From the NCBI GenBank assembly GCA_002731015.1, contig PBZM01000029.1, positions 1-33,304 of the forward strand: a stretch of 33,304 nucleotides of DNA, given 5' to 3'. This DNA is from Gammaproteobacteria bacterium (GTDB taxonomy: Bacteria; Pseudomonadota; Gammaproteobacteria; Pseudomonadales; Litorivicinaceae). The notes under the pieces were generated by a model. The model was given only the letters and a program-made list of their open reading frames with translations. It was not told the origin of the DNA and made no database searches. Position numbers and translations under genes: made by a program. Positions 9,350-18,693 of the stretch are shown here, piece by piece. Numbering within the stretch: position 1 is the first letter of the stretch; each line of letters starts with the position of its first letter.

Positions 9350-10570
9350 TCACGGTACGGTCGCGAGAGATTTGTCCGGCAGTGCTTTCTTTAACACAAT
9401 GAATCCAGCAACAGCTGAGATAATTGATCCTGTTAAAATACCGAGCCTATCCAACCCCGCCAATGGATTGCCCATTCCACCGAATGCAAGGGACCCTATG
9501 AAAAGCGACATGGTGAAGCCAATACCACACAGGAAGGCGACTCCAAATAGTTGTCCCCAGTTAACGTGTCTGGGCATGCTTGCAATACCAAATTTAAGGA
9601 TAAAGTAGCAGAAGATCATGACGCCGACTGGTTTACCAATGAGCAAGCCGGCCGCGATTCCTAACGGGACAGGATGTCCTAAAATTGAGAGCCCCTGCTC
9701 GCCAATCGCAACACCTGCATTTGCGAAAGCAAACAGCGGTAAAACAAGATAACTGGAGAAGCCATGGAGCTCATGTTCTAGTTTAACCACGGGTGAAGTT
9801 TCCTGTTTGGGTAGCGAATATGGGATGCAGAAACCGAGAGCTACGCCTGCAAGTGTTGCGTGTACCCCAGACTTCAGTACAGCTACCCACATAATGAATC
9901 CAATGAAAAGGTATGCGGACTGGTTACCCACATTGAGGCGGTTCATCAATATTAGAACGCCAAGCGCGGCAAATGCTAATCCGAGTGCCCCAACGCTTAA
10001 TTGATCAGTATAGAACAGAGCGATGATGACAATCGCACCTAAGTCGTCAGCGACCGCGAGAGTCAATAGAAAAACTTTTAGAGCGACGGGAACGCGAGGC
10101 CCCAAAAGAGCTAAAACACCAACGGCAAATGCAATATCGGTAGCCGCTGGAATTGCCCAACCGTTTACTGCACCCTCAACACCGTGAGTAACGATCAAAT
10201 ATATCAATGCCGGTGCCGCCATCCCACCAACAGCGGCGCCCAAGGGAAGAAGCGCTTGACGGATGTCTGAAAGGTGCCCAACCATAAGCTCACGTTTTAT
10301 TTCGAGGCCGATTAAGAAGAAGAATATTGCCATCAAGCCGTCGTTTACCCACAGTAGAAAAGGTTTATCTATGATGATGGGTCCGACACCAAGGACTACT
10401 TTAGTGGAAAATATATCTTCGTAGTGGGATGCCATTGGCGAATTCATGATTGTCATCGCCAAGATGGCCATAATCAGGAGCAGAATGCCTGGACCAACTT
10501 CTGAGTGAAGAACAGCTTTGAGTTTTTTTATTGGTCCTAAACTTTGATTTGGGGAATCCATATGCGTCAA
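9350..10570 (-). CDS. nhaA: Na+/H+ antiporter NhaA
   Basis: PLFAFANAGV, AVADDLGAIVIIALFYT, WAIPAATDIAFAVGVLALLG motifs of NhaA. Confidence 0.95.
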   Translation of the reverse strand: MTHMDSPNQSLGPIKKLKAVLHSEVGPGILLLIMAILAMTIMNSPMASHYEDIFSTKVVLGVGPIIIDKPFLLWVNDGLMAIFFFLIGLEIKRELMVGHLSDIRQALLPLGAAVGGMAAPALIYLIVTHGVEGAVNGWAIPAATDIAFAVGVLALLGPRVPVALKVFLLTLAVADDLGAIVIIALFYTDQLSVGALGLAFAALGVLILMNRLNVGNQSAYLFIGFIMWVAVLKSGVHATLAGVALGFCIPYSLPKQETSPVVKLEHELHGFSSYLVLPLFAFANAGVAIGEQGLSILGHPVPLGIAAGLLIGKPVGVMIFCYFILKFGIASMPRHVNWGQLFGVAFLCGIGFTMSLFIGSLAFGGMGNPLAGLDRLGILTGSIISAVAGFIVLKKALPDKSLATVP

Positions 10571-10661
10571 TGTCTCCTCACTATGCGAACTTTAAGCTAT
10601 GAGCCCAAAAATTTATACGCGTATCAGATTTCAATGATGCGAACGCAGAAGCCCAATCGCA

Positions 10662-11131
10662 AGTATTGCCATCACCAAAAGTCAAAAAGGTATAACTCGT
10701 ATTCAGGCTGAGGCTATTGGTTTGAAACTGAGAACACAGAACTGGGCTAATCATTCACGAACTCCAACTACAATTCGACGTTGTGCTTGATTCTATCGAT
10801 GCGGGCTATTTCAATAAAGACCTCAGCCTGTTTGCTAACCCCGCTCGAATAGCCGTTATTAGTCTTCTAGGCGGAAAAACAATAGATTGCAATCTTCTAA
10901 AGGTTCTGTCAAAAAACGTTACGTTACTCGACCAAAAACTCAGAATACAATCGAACTTTGTAATAAAGATGATTACTGGCTGAGTCAGAGCCAATATTTT
11001 AGCCGACTATTGCCTATGGGAAAGTACATCACGGTGTCGAGTAGATCGTCTTGCCAGACGAGCTTGTTGAGGCATTTCAGGCGATGCGGCATGGCGAACA
11101 GATCGGTAAAGCGATCGTGTTAATGAAATGA
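10662..11131 (+). pseudogene. Remnant of a PIG3-type NAD(P)H:quinone oxidoreductase (MDR family)
   Basis: Frames: ITRIQAEAIGLKLRTQNWA, then FDVVLDSIDAGYFNKDLSLFANPARIAVISLLGGKTIDCNLLKVLSKNVTLLDQKLRIQS, then PTIAYGKVHHGVE*IVLPDELVEAFQAMRHGEQIGKAIVLMK*; ordered as in an MDR C-terminal half but broken by frameshifts and an in-frame TAG. Confidence 0.75.
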
Positions 11132-11138
11132 GGACATA

Positions 11139-12506
11139 ATGAGTCAATACGATTTAGTCGTTATCGGTGCCGGTAGTGGTGGTGTCCGTGCTGCTCGTAT
11201 GGCGGCCGATTTTGGCGCCCGAGTCGCAGTCATCGAAGACCGCTATCTAGGAGGAACATGTGTCAACGTGGGTTGTGTTCCGAAAAAATTGTATGTCTAT
11301 GGTTCGAGCTTCTCTGAGGCGATAACAGATGCCTCAGGCTACGGATGGGATCTAAAACATAATGGCTTCAACTGGTCGAAGCTCCGTGATAAAAAAATAA
11401 ATGAAATCAATCGTTTGAATATTATTTATGATCAATTACTGAGTAATTCAGGGGCTGAGCTGTTTTGTGGTCGAGGAAAAATAATCGATCCACATACCGT
11501 GAGTGTGGGTACTCATAACCTAACCACGCAGAGAATTTTGATCGCTACAGGGGGATGGCCACGAATTTCTGAAATGCCGGGGAAAGAGTTAACTAAAACT
11601 AGCAACGAAATTTTTGACCTGCAAGAATTACCTGACCGAATTCTCGTTGTTGGTGGAGGCTATATCGCGGTCGAATTTGCTGGGATTTTTGCGGGTCTCG
11701 GCGTTGAAACTACATTATCGTATCGCGGCCCCAACTTGCTAAAAGATTTTGATCGAGAGATCGTAAATCAATTAATTGAAGAAATGAAAAACAAGGGCGT
11801 GGATGTTCGACTGAATCATCGTGTTTTCGGTTTTGAGCAAGTGGCGGATGGCATACGGGTAGATCACTCTGATAATCAGGATGACGACCTTCTTGTTGAT
11901 GATGTGTTGATGGCGGTTGGTCGTGTCCCAAACACATCAAATCTTGGTCTCGAAAATACAGCAATAACAACCCGTCTGAACGGATCTATAGAAGTGTTCG
12001 ATAATTTTCAAACGAGAGAATCTTCGATTTATGCGGTTGGTGATGTGACTGGCACCATGGCACTGACTCCCGTGGCTCTGGCAGAAGGCATGGCACTCGC
12101 TAAGTATCTTTTTGCTGACGAGCCAGCTGCGGTAGTCGATTACGACCTGATTCCGACCACAATTTTTAGTCAGCCAAATATCGGAGCTATTGGTCTTTCA
12201 GAAGAAGAGGTAATATCAAAAGGGCATCACGCGAAGGTCTTTGTGAGTCGCTTTAGGCCCATGAAGCATACTTTAAGTGGCCGGCAAGAGCAGAGCATAT
12301 TTAAACTGATCGTTGATGCTGAGTCCGATAGAATTCTTGGTCTTCACATGCTTTCACCAGATGCCGGTGAGATACTCCAGGGGTTTGGTGTCGCCTTGAA
12401 AGCAGGCGCAACAAAATCAGATTTTGATCGAACTATCGGGATCCATCCGACGGCAGCGGAAGAATTAGTCACCATGCGTGAACCTGTGCGGATAATTGGT
12501 GGATAA
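11139..12506 (+). CDS. gor: Glutathione-disulfide reductase
   Basis: GAGSGGVRAARMAA, GGTCVNVGCVPKKL redox motif, GIHPTAAEELVTM C-terminus. Confidence 0.93.
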   Translation: MSQYDLVVIGAGSGGVRAARMAADFGARVAVIEDRYLGGTCVNVGCVPKKLYVYGSSFSEAITDASGYGWDLKHNGFNWSKLRDKKINEINRLNIIYDQLLSNSGAELFCGRGKIIDPHTVSVGTHNLTTQRILIATGGWPRISEMPGKELTKTSNEIFDLQELPDRILVVGGGYIAVEFAGIFAGLGVETTLSYRGPNLLKDFDREIVNQLIEEMKNKGVDVRLNHRVFGFEQVADGIRVDHSDNQDDDLLVDDVLMAVGRVPNTSNLGLENTAITTRLNGSIEVFDNFQTRESSIYAVGDVTGTMALTPVALAEGMALAKYLFADEPAAVVDYDLIPTTIFSQPNIGAIGLSEEEVISKGHHAKVFVSRFRPMKHTLSGRQEQSIFKLIVDAESDRILGLHMLSPDAGEILQGFGVALKAGATKSDFDRTIGIHPTAAEELVTMREPVRIIGG

Positions 12507-14577
12507 GTCGATTCAAAAACCCACCCAGACGCTGGTATTAGTCGGAGCGGGGCATGCAAATATTGCGTTGATTCGACGATTCATTAAGGATCCACTTCCT
12601 GATGTTCGGTTGGTGGTTATCAATCCCGAGTCAACGACACCATATTCCGGAATGCTACCCGGCTTTCTCTCCCATCATTATACTGAAGAAGAGCTATTTA
12701 TTGATGTTGCAGCCTTGTGTTCTCAAGCTGGTGCTCGATTCATCAGAGCGTCTTTATGTGCAGTTGATTCGATAAAACAAACATTGACTGTTCATCACCA
12801 AGCCGTTTCGTCAACTCCGCTGACTTTGAAATTCGATAATTGTGTACTGAATACTGGGGCGTCTCCTGCTGACAGTTTTCCGAGTCGACACCCACATTGT
12901 TATTACGTGAAACCTATTAGGGATCTGTTGCGAGTGTTACCGTTCCTTGATCAGGCAATTAAGGTCCCTAATCCATCACTGGCCATTGTTGGTGGCGGGG
13001 CGGCGGGAATAGAGCTCGCTTTCTCTTTTCGTGAACGTTATGGACGGGATTGTGAAATCACGGTTATTTCGAAGTATCGCTTTGAGGACGATCCCTCACT
13101 TAAGGCAGGAGCGGATCAGATAAGGCGCTCACTCGCGCAGCGGGATATCAACCTGATTGATGAACGGTCCGTAGTCGAAGTGAGCAAAACCGGAGTGTTA
13201 CTTGATAGCGGTCAGACGATTCCTGCAAACGCTATTTGTGTTGCCACACCGGTTAGCCCCCCATCATGGATCGCCCAGTCGTCATTGCCAACGAATGACG
13301 GTTTTCTGCAAGTCGATCAAATGTTGCGCGTGCAAGGCTCGCATCATCTGTATGCTGCAGGTGATATTGTGAGCCTTGAGACACCGCGCGGTCGCTCGGG
13401 AGTAATGGCCGTGCGAGCTGGAGAATATTTAGCAGACACTATTTGGGCCAAATTAAGAGGGCTGACACAAAGAGCGTTTAGTCCGCAAAAACATTGGTTG
13501 ACGCTGTTGAATCTTGGCGATGGGAAAGCGATAGGAATTCGAGGCCCGTTTGTCGCAGAAGGTCGACTAATGTTCCGCGTTAAGGACGTAATAGATCGTC
13601 GATTCATGCGCCGATTTAGCCCTCAAGCCATTTTAAAAGGCGGAGTTATGCGCTGTGAAGGCTGTGCTGCCAAACTACCTGGAGGGATATTGCAGACGGC
13701 CTTTTCGGAACACTTTGAGGATGCAGCCATAGAAGTGCAAGGTAATCGCATACGCTTCCGATCAATTGATGCGCTGACGTATCTTGTTAACGATCCGTAC
13801 CTGATGGGATTTCTAACAGTTCGTCACGCTGTCAGTGATATTTGGGCGATGGGTGGTTCCCCTACCTCCTGTTTATCACTGATTGCTGTCCAACGCGCGG
13901 ATAACGAGAATCTGGAATCGGAGGAGTTTGCCGAGGCCATTCGAGGTATTAAGGACGGGGCCGCTAAATATGAAACTATTCTGGTTGGGGGGCATAGTTT
14001 CTCACTGGATCAGCCGATGATTGGCGTCTCGATCGAAGGAGAAGGATTGTTGTCTTTTTCCAAACAAAGCGTAAAGCAGGATGATGAGTTATGGTTAACT
14101 GGTCCTATCGGTTCGGGCATTCTTTTCGCGGCCTTATCTGCTGGAGAAAGCGTAGGAAACTCCATCGATTGCTGGATCAAACAGGCAACTCGGTCATTAT
14201 CGAATGCGAGCCGTCTTGCTGTGGAGCATGGCGTAAATGCAATGACAGATGTCACAGGTTTTGGCTTAGCTGGTCACATCAAGGAAATGCTCGGCACCGC
14301 AGGTTTTTCAATAGAATGGACCGACGAAATTGATGTCTTTGATGACGTTGCACGTTGCACACGGCGTGGTATTCATTCAACGGCATATGAATCGAATCAA
14401 CTTTATGCTGGCTCAGTTGGTATGGGGGCACCTGACCCGGTTGTATTTGATCCACAGACGTGTGGTCCGCTTTTGGTCGCAATCCAACCGGCAGGTGCAC
14501 GCGACCTCATAAAAGCGTGGAGAGAACTCGGTTTGAGTCCTCAGCGGGTTGGCCGAGTTACCACCGAAACGTCGTAA
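12496..14577 (+). CDS. selD: Fusion: NADH-dehydrogenase-like FAD oxidoreductase + selenide, water dikinase (SelD)
   Basis: N-terminal VLVGAGHANIALIRRF...GGGAAGIELAFSFRER; C-terminal MRCEGCAAKLPGG...GGHSF...DVTGFGLAGHIKEM...DPQTCGPLLVA typical of SelD. Confidence 0.93.
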   Translation: MVDKSIQKPTQTLVLVGAGHANIALIRRFIKDPLPDVRLVVINPESTTPYSGMLPGFLSHHYTEEELFIDVAALCSQAGARFIRASLCAVDSIKQTLTVHHQAVSSTPLTLKFDNCVLNTGASPADSFPSRHPHCYYVKPIRDLLRVLPFLDQAIKVPNPSLAIVGGGAAGIELAFSFRERYGRDCEITVISKYRFEDDPSLKAGADQIRRSLAQRDINLIDERSVVEVSKTGVLLDSGQTIPANAICVATPVSPPSWIAQSSLPTNDGFLQVDQMLRVQGSHHLYAAGDIVSLETPRGRSGVMAVRAGEYLADTIWAKLRGLTQRAFSPQKHWLTLLNLGDGKAIGIRGPFVAEGRLMFRVKDVIDRRFMRRFSPQAILKGGVMRCEGCAAKLPGGILQTAFSEHFEDAAIEVQGNRIRFRSIDALTYLVNDPYLMGFLTVRHAVSDIWAMGGSPTSCLSLIAVQRADNENLESEEFAEAIRGIKDGAAKYETILVGGHSFSLDQPMIGVSIEGEGLLSFSKQSVKQDDELWLTGPIGSGILFAALSAGESVGNSIDCWIKQATRSLSNASRLAVEHGVNAMTDVTGFGLAGHIKEMLGTAGFSIEWTDEIDVFDDVARCTRRGIHSTAYESNQLYAGSVGMGAPDPVVFDPQTCGPLLVAIQPAGARDLIKAWRELGLSPQRVGRVTTETS

Positions 14578-14646
14578 AGACATTTCGCGTGTTTTCATTA
14601 ACATCCTTCAGGTAAAAATAATAGAAACACATAGTAGGCATGTTTC

Positions 14647-16515
14647 ATGAGCTATCAAAGCGAATACGATCGATCCATTATTGATCCACAGGGATTCTGG
14701 CTAGATAAAATCGACCTTATTGAATGGGTGCAGAAACCACAAGTTGCGCTCGCAGATGACATAAACGGGATCGAACGATGGTACCCCGATGGCATTCTCA
14801 ACACCTGTCACAATGCAATCGATCGCCACGTTGAGGCAGGCCAAGGTGACCGGGTTGCTATTTACTACGATTCACCGGTCACCGACACCAAAAAATCAAT
14901 TACATACTCACAGTTGCAAGAGCAAGTGGCTCGATTCGCGGGCGGTCTGGCCTCGCTTGGCGTTATCGCAGGCGATAGGGTCGTTATTTACATGCCGATG
15001 GTTCCTGAAGCTGTCACAGCGATGCTGGCATGCGCCCGCATTGGTGCAATCCATTCGGTAGTGTTTGGTGGTTTCGCGCCCAATGAATTAGCGTCGCGTT
15101 TGTCAGACGCAGCACCAAAAGTAATTGTTACGTCGACTTGTGGCATCGAGATCAATAAGGTCCTTGAGTACATGCCCATCGTGAATGAAGCAATCGACCT
15201 ATCTGAAAAGAAGCCTGATCATGTCGTTGTACTGGAGCGTTCACAGGCCAAATTCGAGCCGACAATTGATCGAGATATCACGTGGTCTGAACTAATGGAG
15301 ACTGCTCAAGCTGTAGAATGTGTTGCGGTGAGTGCCACGCACCCGCTTTATATTTTGTATACGTCGGGCACCACTGGTAAACCCAAGGGAGTGGTCCGCG
15401 ACAATGGTGGACACGCTGTAGCCATGTGTTACTCCATGAGTGCGGTTTACGATATGAATCCGGGCGAGGTTTTCTGGGCTGCAAGCGACGTGGGTTGGGT
15501 TGTAGGGCATTCTTATATCGTCTACGCCCCCTTATTGTTCGGATGTTCGACCGTATTGTACGAAGGCAAGCCCGTAAAGACGCCAGACGCGGGAGCTTTT
15601 TGGCGGGTTGTCGAAGAATATAGTGTCAAAATTTTATTCTCTGCACCGACTGCGTTCCGGGCTGTTCGTAAAGAGGACCCTCTCGGCGACCACTTTAAAA
15701 ATTACAAGCTTGACTCGCTAAAGGCCCTTTACCTAGCAGGCGAACGACTTGATCCACCAACCTATCACTGGTTACACGACCTTTCTGGCCTACCTGTTGT
15801 CGATCATTGGTGGCAAACAGAAACAGGTTGGGCAATAGCCTCTAACCCGAGAGGGCTGGAGTCGTTCAAGCCAAAAGCAGGTTCTGCGACAATGCCGACC
15901 CCAGGTTTCAAGGTCGAGATCTTAGACGAAAAAGGTGAAAAAGTTCCCCCTGGTGAGCAGGGCAGTGTGGTCGTTAAACGACCACTTCCACCAAGTTGTT
16001 TACCGACGATTTGGGGTGATCAAACTCGGTTCGAAGATGGTTATCTCCGCACATATCCGGGCTACTATCTATCGGGCGATGGTGGCTTTATTGATGAAGG
16101 GGGGTATGTGTTCATCATGGGTCGGACGGATGACGTCATCAATATCGCAGGTCATCGTCTGTCGACTGGTGAAATGGAGGAAATCGTGGCAGCCCATCCA
16201 TCGGTGGCGGAATGCGCAGTCATCGGTGTGGCCGATGACTTAAAAGGTCAACTGCCATTGGGTCTGGTGGTGCTCAAAGATGGCACTACGCAGTCCAACG
16301 CCGAAGTGGAAAAGGAATTAATCGCATCAGTTCGGAAATCGATTGGTGCTGTAGCATCATTTAACAGGGCAATAATTGTCAATCGATTACCAAAAACTCG
16401 TTCTGGAAAGATATTGCGGGGCACTCTCCGTAAAATCGCCGACGGTGACGTCTACACGATGCCCTCAACGATAGAAGATCCAACGGTCTTATCCGAGATC
16501 GAAGAGTATTTCTAG
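14647..16515 (+). CDS. prpE: Propionyl-CoA synthetase (acyl-CoA synthetase, AMP-forming)
   Basis: YTSGTTGKPKGVVRDNGGHAVAM, FWAASDVGWVVGHSYIVYAPLL, KTRSGKILRGTLRKIADG. Confidence 0.9.
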   Translation: MSYQSEYDRSIIDPQGFWLDKIDLIEWVQKPQVALADDINGIERWYPDGILNTCHNAIDRHVEAGQGDRVAIYYDSPVTDTKKSITYSQLQEQVARFAGGLASLGVIAGDRVVIYMPMVPEAVTAMLACARIGAIHSVVFGGFAPNELASRLSDAAPKVIVTSTCGIEINKVLEYMPIVNEAIDLSEKKPDHVVVLERSQAKFEPTIDRDITWSELMETAQAVECVAVSATHPLYILYTSGTTGKPKGVVRDNGGHAVAMCYSMSAVYDMNPGEVFWAASDVGWVVGHSYIVYAPLLFGCSTVLYEGKPVKTPDAGAFWRVVEEYSVKILFSAPTAFRAVRKEDPLGDHFKNYKLDSLKALYLAGERLDPPTYHWLHDLSGLPVVDHWWQTETGWAIASNPRGLESFKPKAGSATMPTPGFKVEILDEKGEKVPPGEQGSVVVKRPLPPSCLPTIWGDQTRFEDGYLRTYPGYYLSGDGGFIDEGGYVFIMGRTDDVINIAGHRLSTGEMEEIVAAHPSVAECAVIGVADDLKGQLPLGLVVLKDGTTQSNAEVEKELIASVRKSIGAVASFNRAIIVNRLPKTRSGKILRGTLRKIADGDVYTMPSTIEDPTVLSEIEEYF

Positions 16516-16605
16516 GTATAGAACAAAAGAAGATCAATAATTAAATCAAAAAAGAGTTACGTTCGCGCCATAACTTCTCCCAGCATTTCTCTAATATCGC
16601 CGTGG

Positions 16606-17682
16606 CTATGTGTGTTTTGATATAAATAAATCCAGTGCAGAGCCGTCTACCAAAAGTCCTGGCGATTTAAGTTCCAAGAGTTGTTCAACCTGAAAACGCC
16701 TCTGAGAGTGTTTGTAGGCTGGGTCATAATGATGTTCTAAGAGGCTTTCTGCGAGTTCTGTCCATTGTTTTTTGGCAATAAACTGAACCCATTCCTCTAT
16801 TTGTCGCTTTCCGTGACGAAATCTTAGTTGTTTGATTAATGACTCAGTATTTTCCGAAGCCTCGGTCAGGTGACTGTATCGCTCTACAGAGTACTGGGCT
16901 CTTTTTGCACGTTCACAGTCTACCGCGATCGCCCTCGCGTCGATGAGGCTTTGAAAAAGTTGTTTTGGTAAATGAATGTCTCCGATTTTTGATGACTCAG
17001 ACTCAATAAACACAGGCTTTGTTTGGTCAACATTTCTGAGTGCGTCGTAAAGACGCGTTTCAAAAAGTTTTTGTGAGGGTTGGTTTTTTTCTGGTTCCGC
17101 ACCGAGTATTGAACCCCGATGACATGCCAACGCTTCTAGATCGAGAACCTGTTGGCCTTTCCGTGCTATTTCGGCTAAGAGGTCGGTTTTTCCGCAGCCC
17201 GTCGGACCTGTGATCACGATGAACTCGGTGTTTAGAATCATTTGGTTTAAACCGTTTTGTATCTCTTTACGGTAAGCTTTATAGCCTCCTCGAAGTAATG
17301 TAACTGGCCACCCGATTTCGTGCATGACCAGAGCCATAGATGTCGAGCGTTGCCCTCCACGCCAGCAGTAGATCAAAGGTCTCCAGTCCTTTGATTTTTC
17401 GATAAATGTATCAATGTGTTTTGCAATATTGTGGCTGATGAGAACGGCACCCTTTTTTCGCGCAATAAAAGGATCTATCTGTTTAAACAGGGTACCAACT
17501 TCGGATCGCTCGACGTCGTCGAGTACGGGTAGATTTATTGAGCCAGGAAGATGGTCTTCCGCAAATTCAGATGGGGACCGAACATCAATTATGGAATCAA
17601 ATGGTCGATCAGTACTTAAAACTTCTTCGATTTCCGCGACTTCAATCTTACGTTGCATGTTGACTTGACGCGCCCGCTTCAT
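16606..17682 (-). CDS. mnmH: tRNA 2-selenouridine synthase (rhodanese + P-loop)
   Basis: IIDVRSPSEFAEDHLPGSINLPV, IYCWRGGQRSTSMA, ITGPTGCGKTDLL. Start set at 17682 (or 17658); the ORF-track extension to 17757 is antisense tRNA. Confidence 0.93.
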   Translation of the reverse strand: MKRARQVNMQRKIEVAEIEEVLSTDRPFDSIIDVRSPSEFAEDHLPGSINLPVLDDVERSEVGTLFKQIDPFIARKKGAVLISHNIAKHIDTFIEKSKDWRPLIYCWRGGQRSTSMALVMHEIGWPVTLLRGGYKAYRKEIQNGLNQMILNTEFIVITGPTGCGKTDLLAEIARKGQQVLDLEALACHRGSILGAEPEKNQPSQKLFETRLYDALRNVDQTKPVFIESESSKIGDIHLPKQLFQSLIDARAIAVDCERAKRAQYSVERYSHLTEASENTESLIKQLRFRHGKRQIEEWVQFIAKKQWTELAESLLEHHYDPAYKHSQRRFQVEQLLELKSPGLLVDGSALDLFISKHT

Positions 17683-17687
17683 AATAC
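17660..17687 (+). promoter_or_regulatory. Possible sigma70-like promoter for tRNA-Thr (TTGACT ... CATAATAC)
   Basis: TTGACT at 17660-17665 and CATAAT at 17680-17685 (14-nt spacer) or TAATAC at 17682 (16-nt spacer), just upstream of the tRNA. Confidence 0.35.
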
Positions 17688-17699
17688 TTCTCGACCGTT

Positions 17700-17775
17700 G
17701 CAGGTGTGGCTCAGCTGGTAGAGCACCCCCTTGGTAAGGGGGAGGTCGCGGGTTCAAGTCCCGCCACTTGCACCA
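17700..17775 (+). tRNA. tRNA-Thr (anticodon GGT), CCA encoded
   Basis: GCAGGTG acceptor pairing with CACTTGC, CCCCC-TTGGTAA-GGGGG anticodon arm, GCGGG-TTCAAGT-CCCGC T arm, terminal ACCA. Confidence 0.95.
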
Positions 17776-17923
17776 GTTAAATCAATAGTTTGCGTGAATC
17801 TCGCTGTCATCATCAAAGAATTGCACCTGGATCTTCCAAAATTCTTCAGGCTAAAGCCGCACATGGAACTGTAACAAAAAATCTCCGCCGAAACGGATTT
17901 TGATTACCTAAGTTGCTTCTTGG

Positions 17924-18250
17924 TTAAGAGTTTGCTGGTTTGTATGCTCCGGTGGTCGATCCTGCTAGCTTCATCCATCCTACCTGCTCTTCTGCTGTGA
18001 ATACTTCCACTGCAGAAGTGTTCTCGACGCTTCCGGTGGACCCGACGACCAAAGCCATGGCTCCAACATCGACGTTGCTCCCTGTGATCACCATGAAAAT
18101 ATGTCCTGTGGCTGAAACGTAAAAACAGTCAAGGGTGATGTTCATTTTTTCGAGTAACCTTTTGATGGCCTCTTCTCTATTGTGTGGATTTTCTATCATT
18201 CCCTTCATTGCAGAACTCGTATAGTTCGCTGTTACGAAGTACTTCGACAT
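17924..18250 (-). CDS. GYD domain-containing protein
   Basis: MSKYFVTANYTSSAMKGMIENPHNREEAIKRLLEKMNITLDCFYVSATGHIFMVITG; SD AGGAG 7 nt upstream of ATG at 18250. Confidence 0.82.
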   Translation of the reverse strand: MSKYFVTANYTSSAMKGMIENPHNREEAIKRLLEKMNITLDCFYVSATGHIFMVITGSNVDVGAMALVVGSTGSVENTSAVEVFTAEEQVGWMKLAGSTTGAYKPANS

Positions 18251-18264
18251 AAGACATCTCCTAT

Positions 18265-18462
18265 TCACCTAAATAAATTTAGAGCGATTGATAAAACAAT
18301 ACTAATTACAATGCAGGTGACGATGGGAAAGAAAAACGAGGTATCACCAGACTTGAATGCAATGTCACCCGGCAAGCGGCCAAAAGGTAACAGCTTCAGA
18401 TAGGGGTACAACAATCCCGCAACTACCAAAACTATCCCGGTACCAATGAGAAGGTTTTGCAT
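18265..18462 (-). CDS. DUF2905-type small membrane protein
   Basis: GIVLVVAGLLYPYLKLLPFGRLPGDIAFKSGDTSFFFPIVTCIVISIVLSI. Confidence 0.85.
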   Translation of the reverse strand: MQNLLIGTGIVLVVAGLLYPYLKLLPFGRLPGDIAFKSGDTSFFFPIVTCIVISIVLSIALNLFR

Positions 18463-18495
18463 TATCTGCCTCTTAAAACGAATTTACCTGTGTCT

Positions 18496-18693
18496 TCACT
18501 CTTTTATGGGCACACATCTAAAAACAGTTGTCCCGCCTAGTTTCTCAAGATCACCATCATCGTCTACGGAGTATGGTGGAATATGCCCATAAGAGCCACC
18601 TGCTTCGACGCATGCCTTCTGTGTATCAAATGTAACCCCCGATATGACTACTCCACCGTTTAGGATTTGCCATATCAGCATCCACTTAATCAA
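18496..18693 (-). CDS. Small hypothetical protein with hydrophobic N-terminus
   Basis: 65 aa, co-oriented just upstream of the DUF2905 gene; conserved-looking FDTQKACVEAG...FRCVP pattern. Confidence 0.5.
   Translation of the reverse strand: MIKWMLIWQILNGGVVISGVTFDTQKACVEAGGSYGHIPPYSVDDDGDLEKLGGTTVFRCVPIKE

Noticed and set aside
9330-9608. Plus-strand 92-aa ORF
   Set aside because: Shadow ORF antisense to nhaA without SD or recognisable domain; the same applies to the other antisense ORFs over chrA, pgi, prpE and lplT.
17683-17757. N-terminal extension of the mnmH ORF (MNPRPPPYQGGALPAEPHLQ...)
   Set aside because: It is the antisense translation of tRNA-Thr, not protein.
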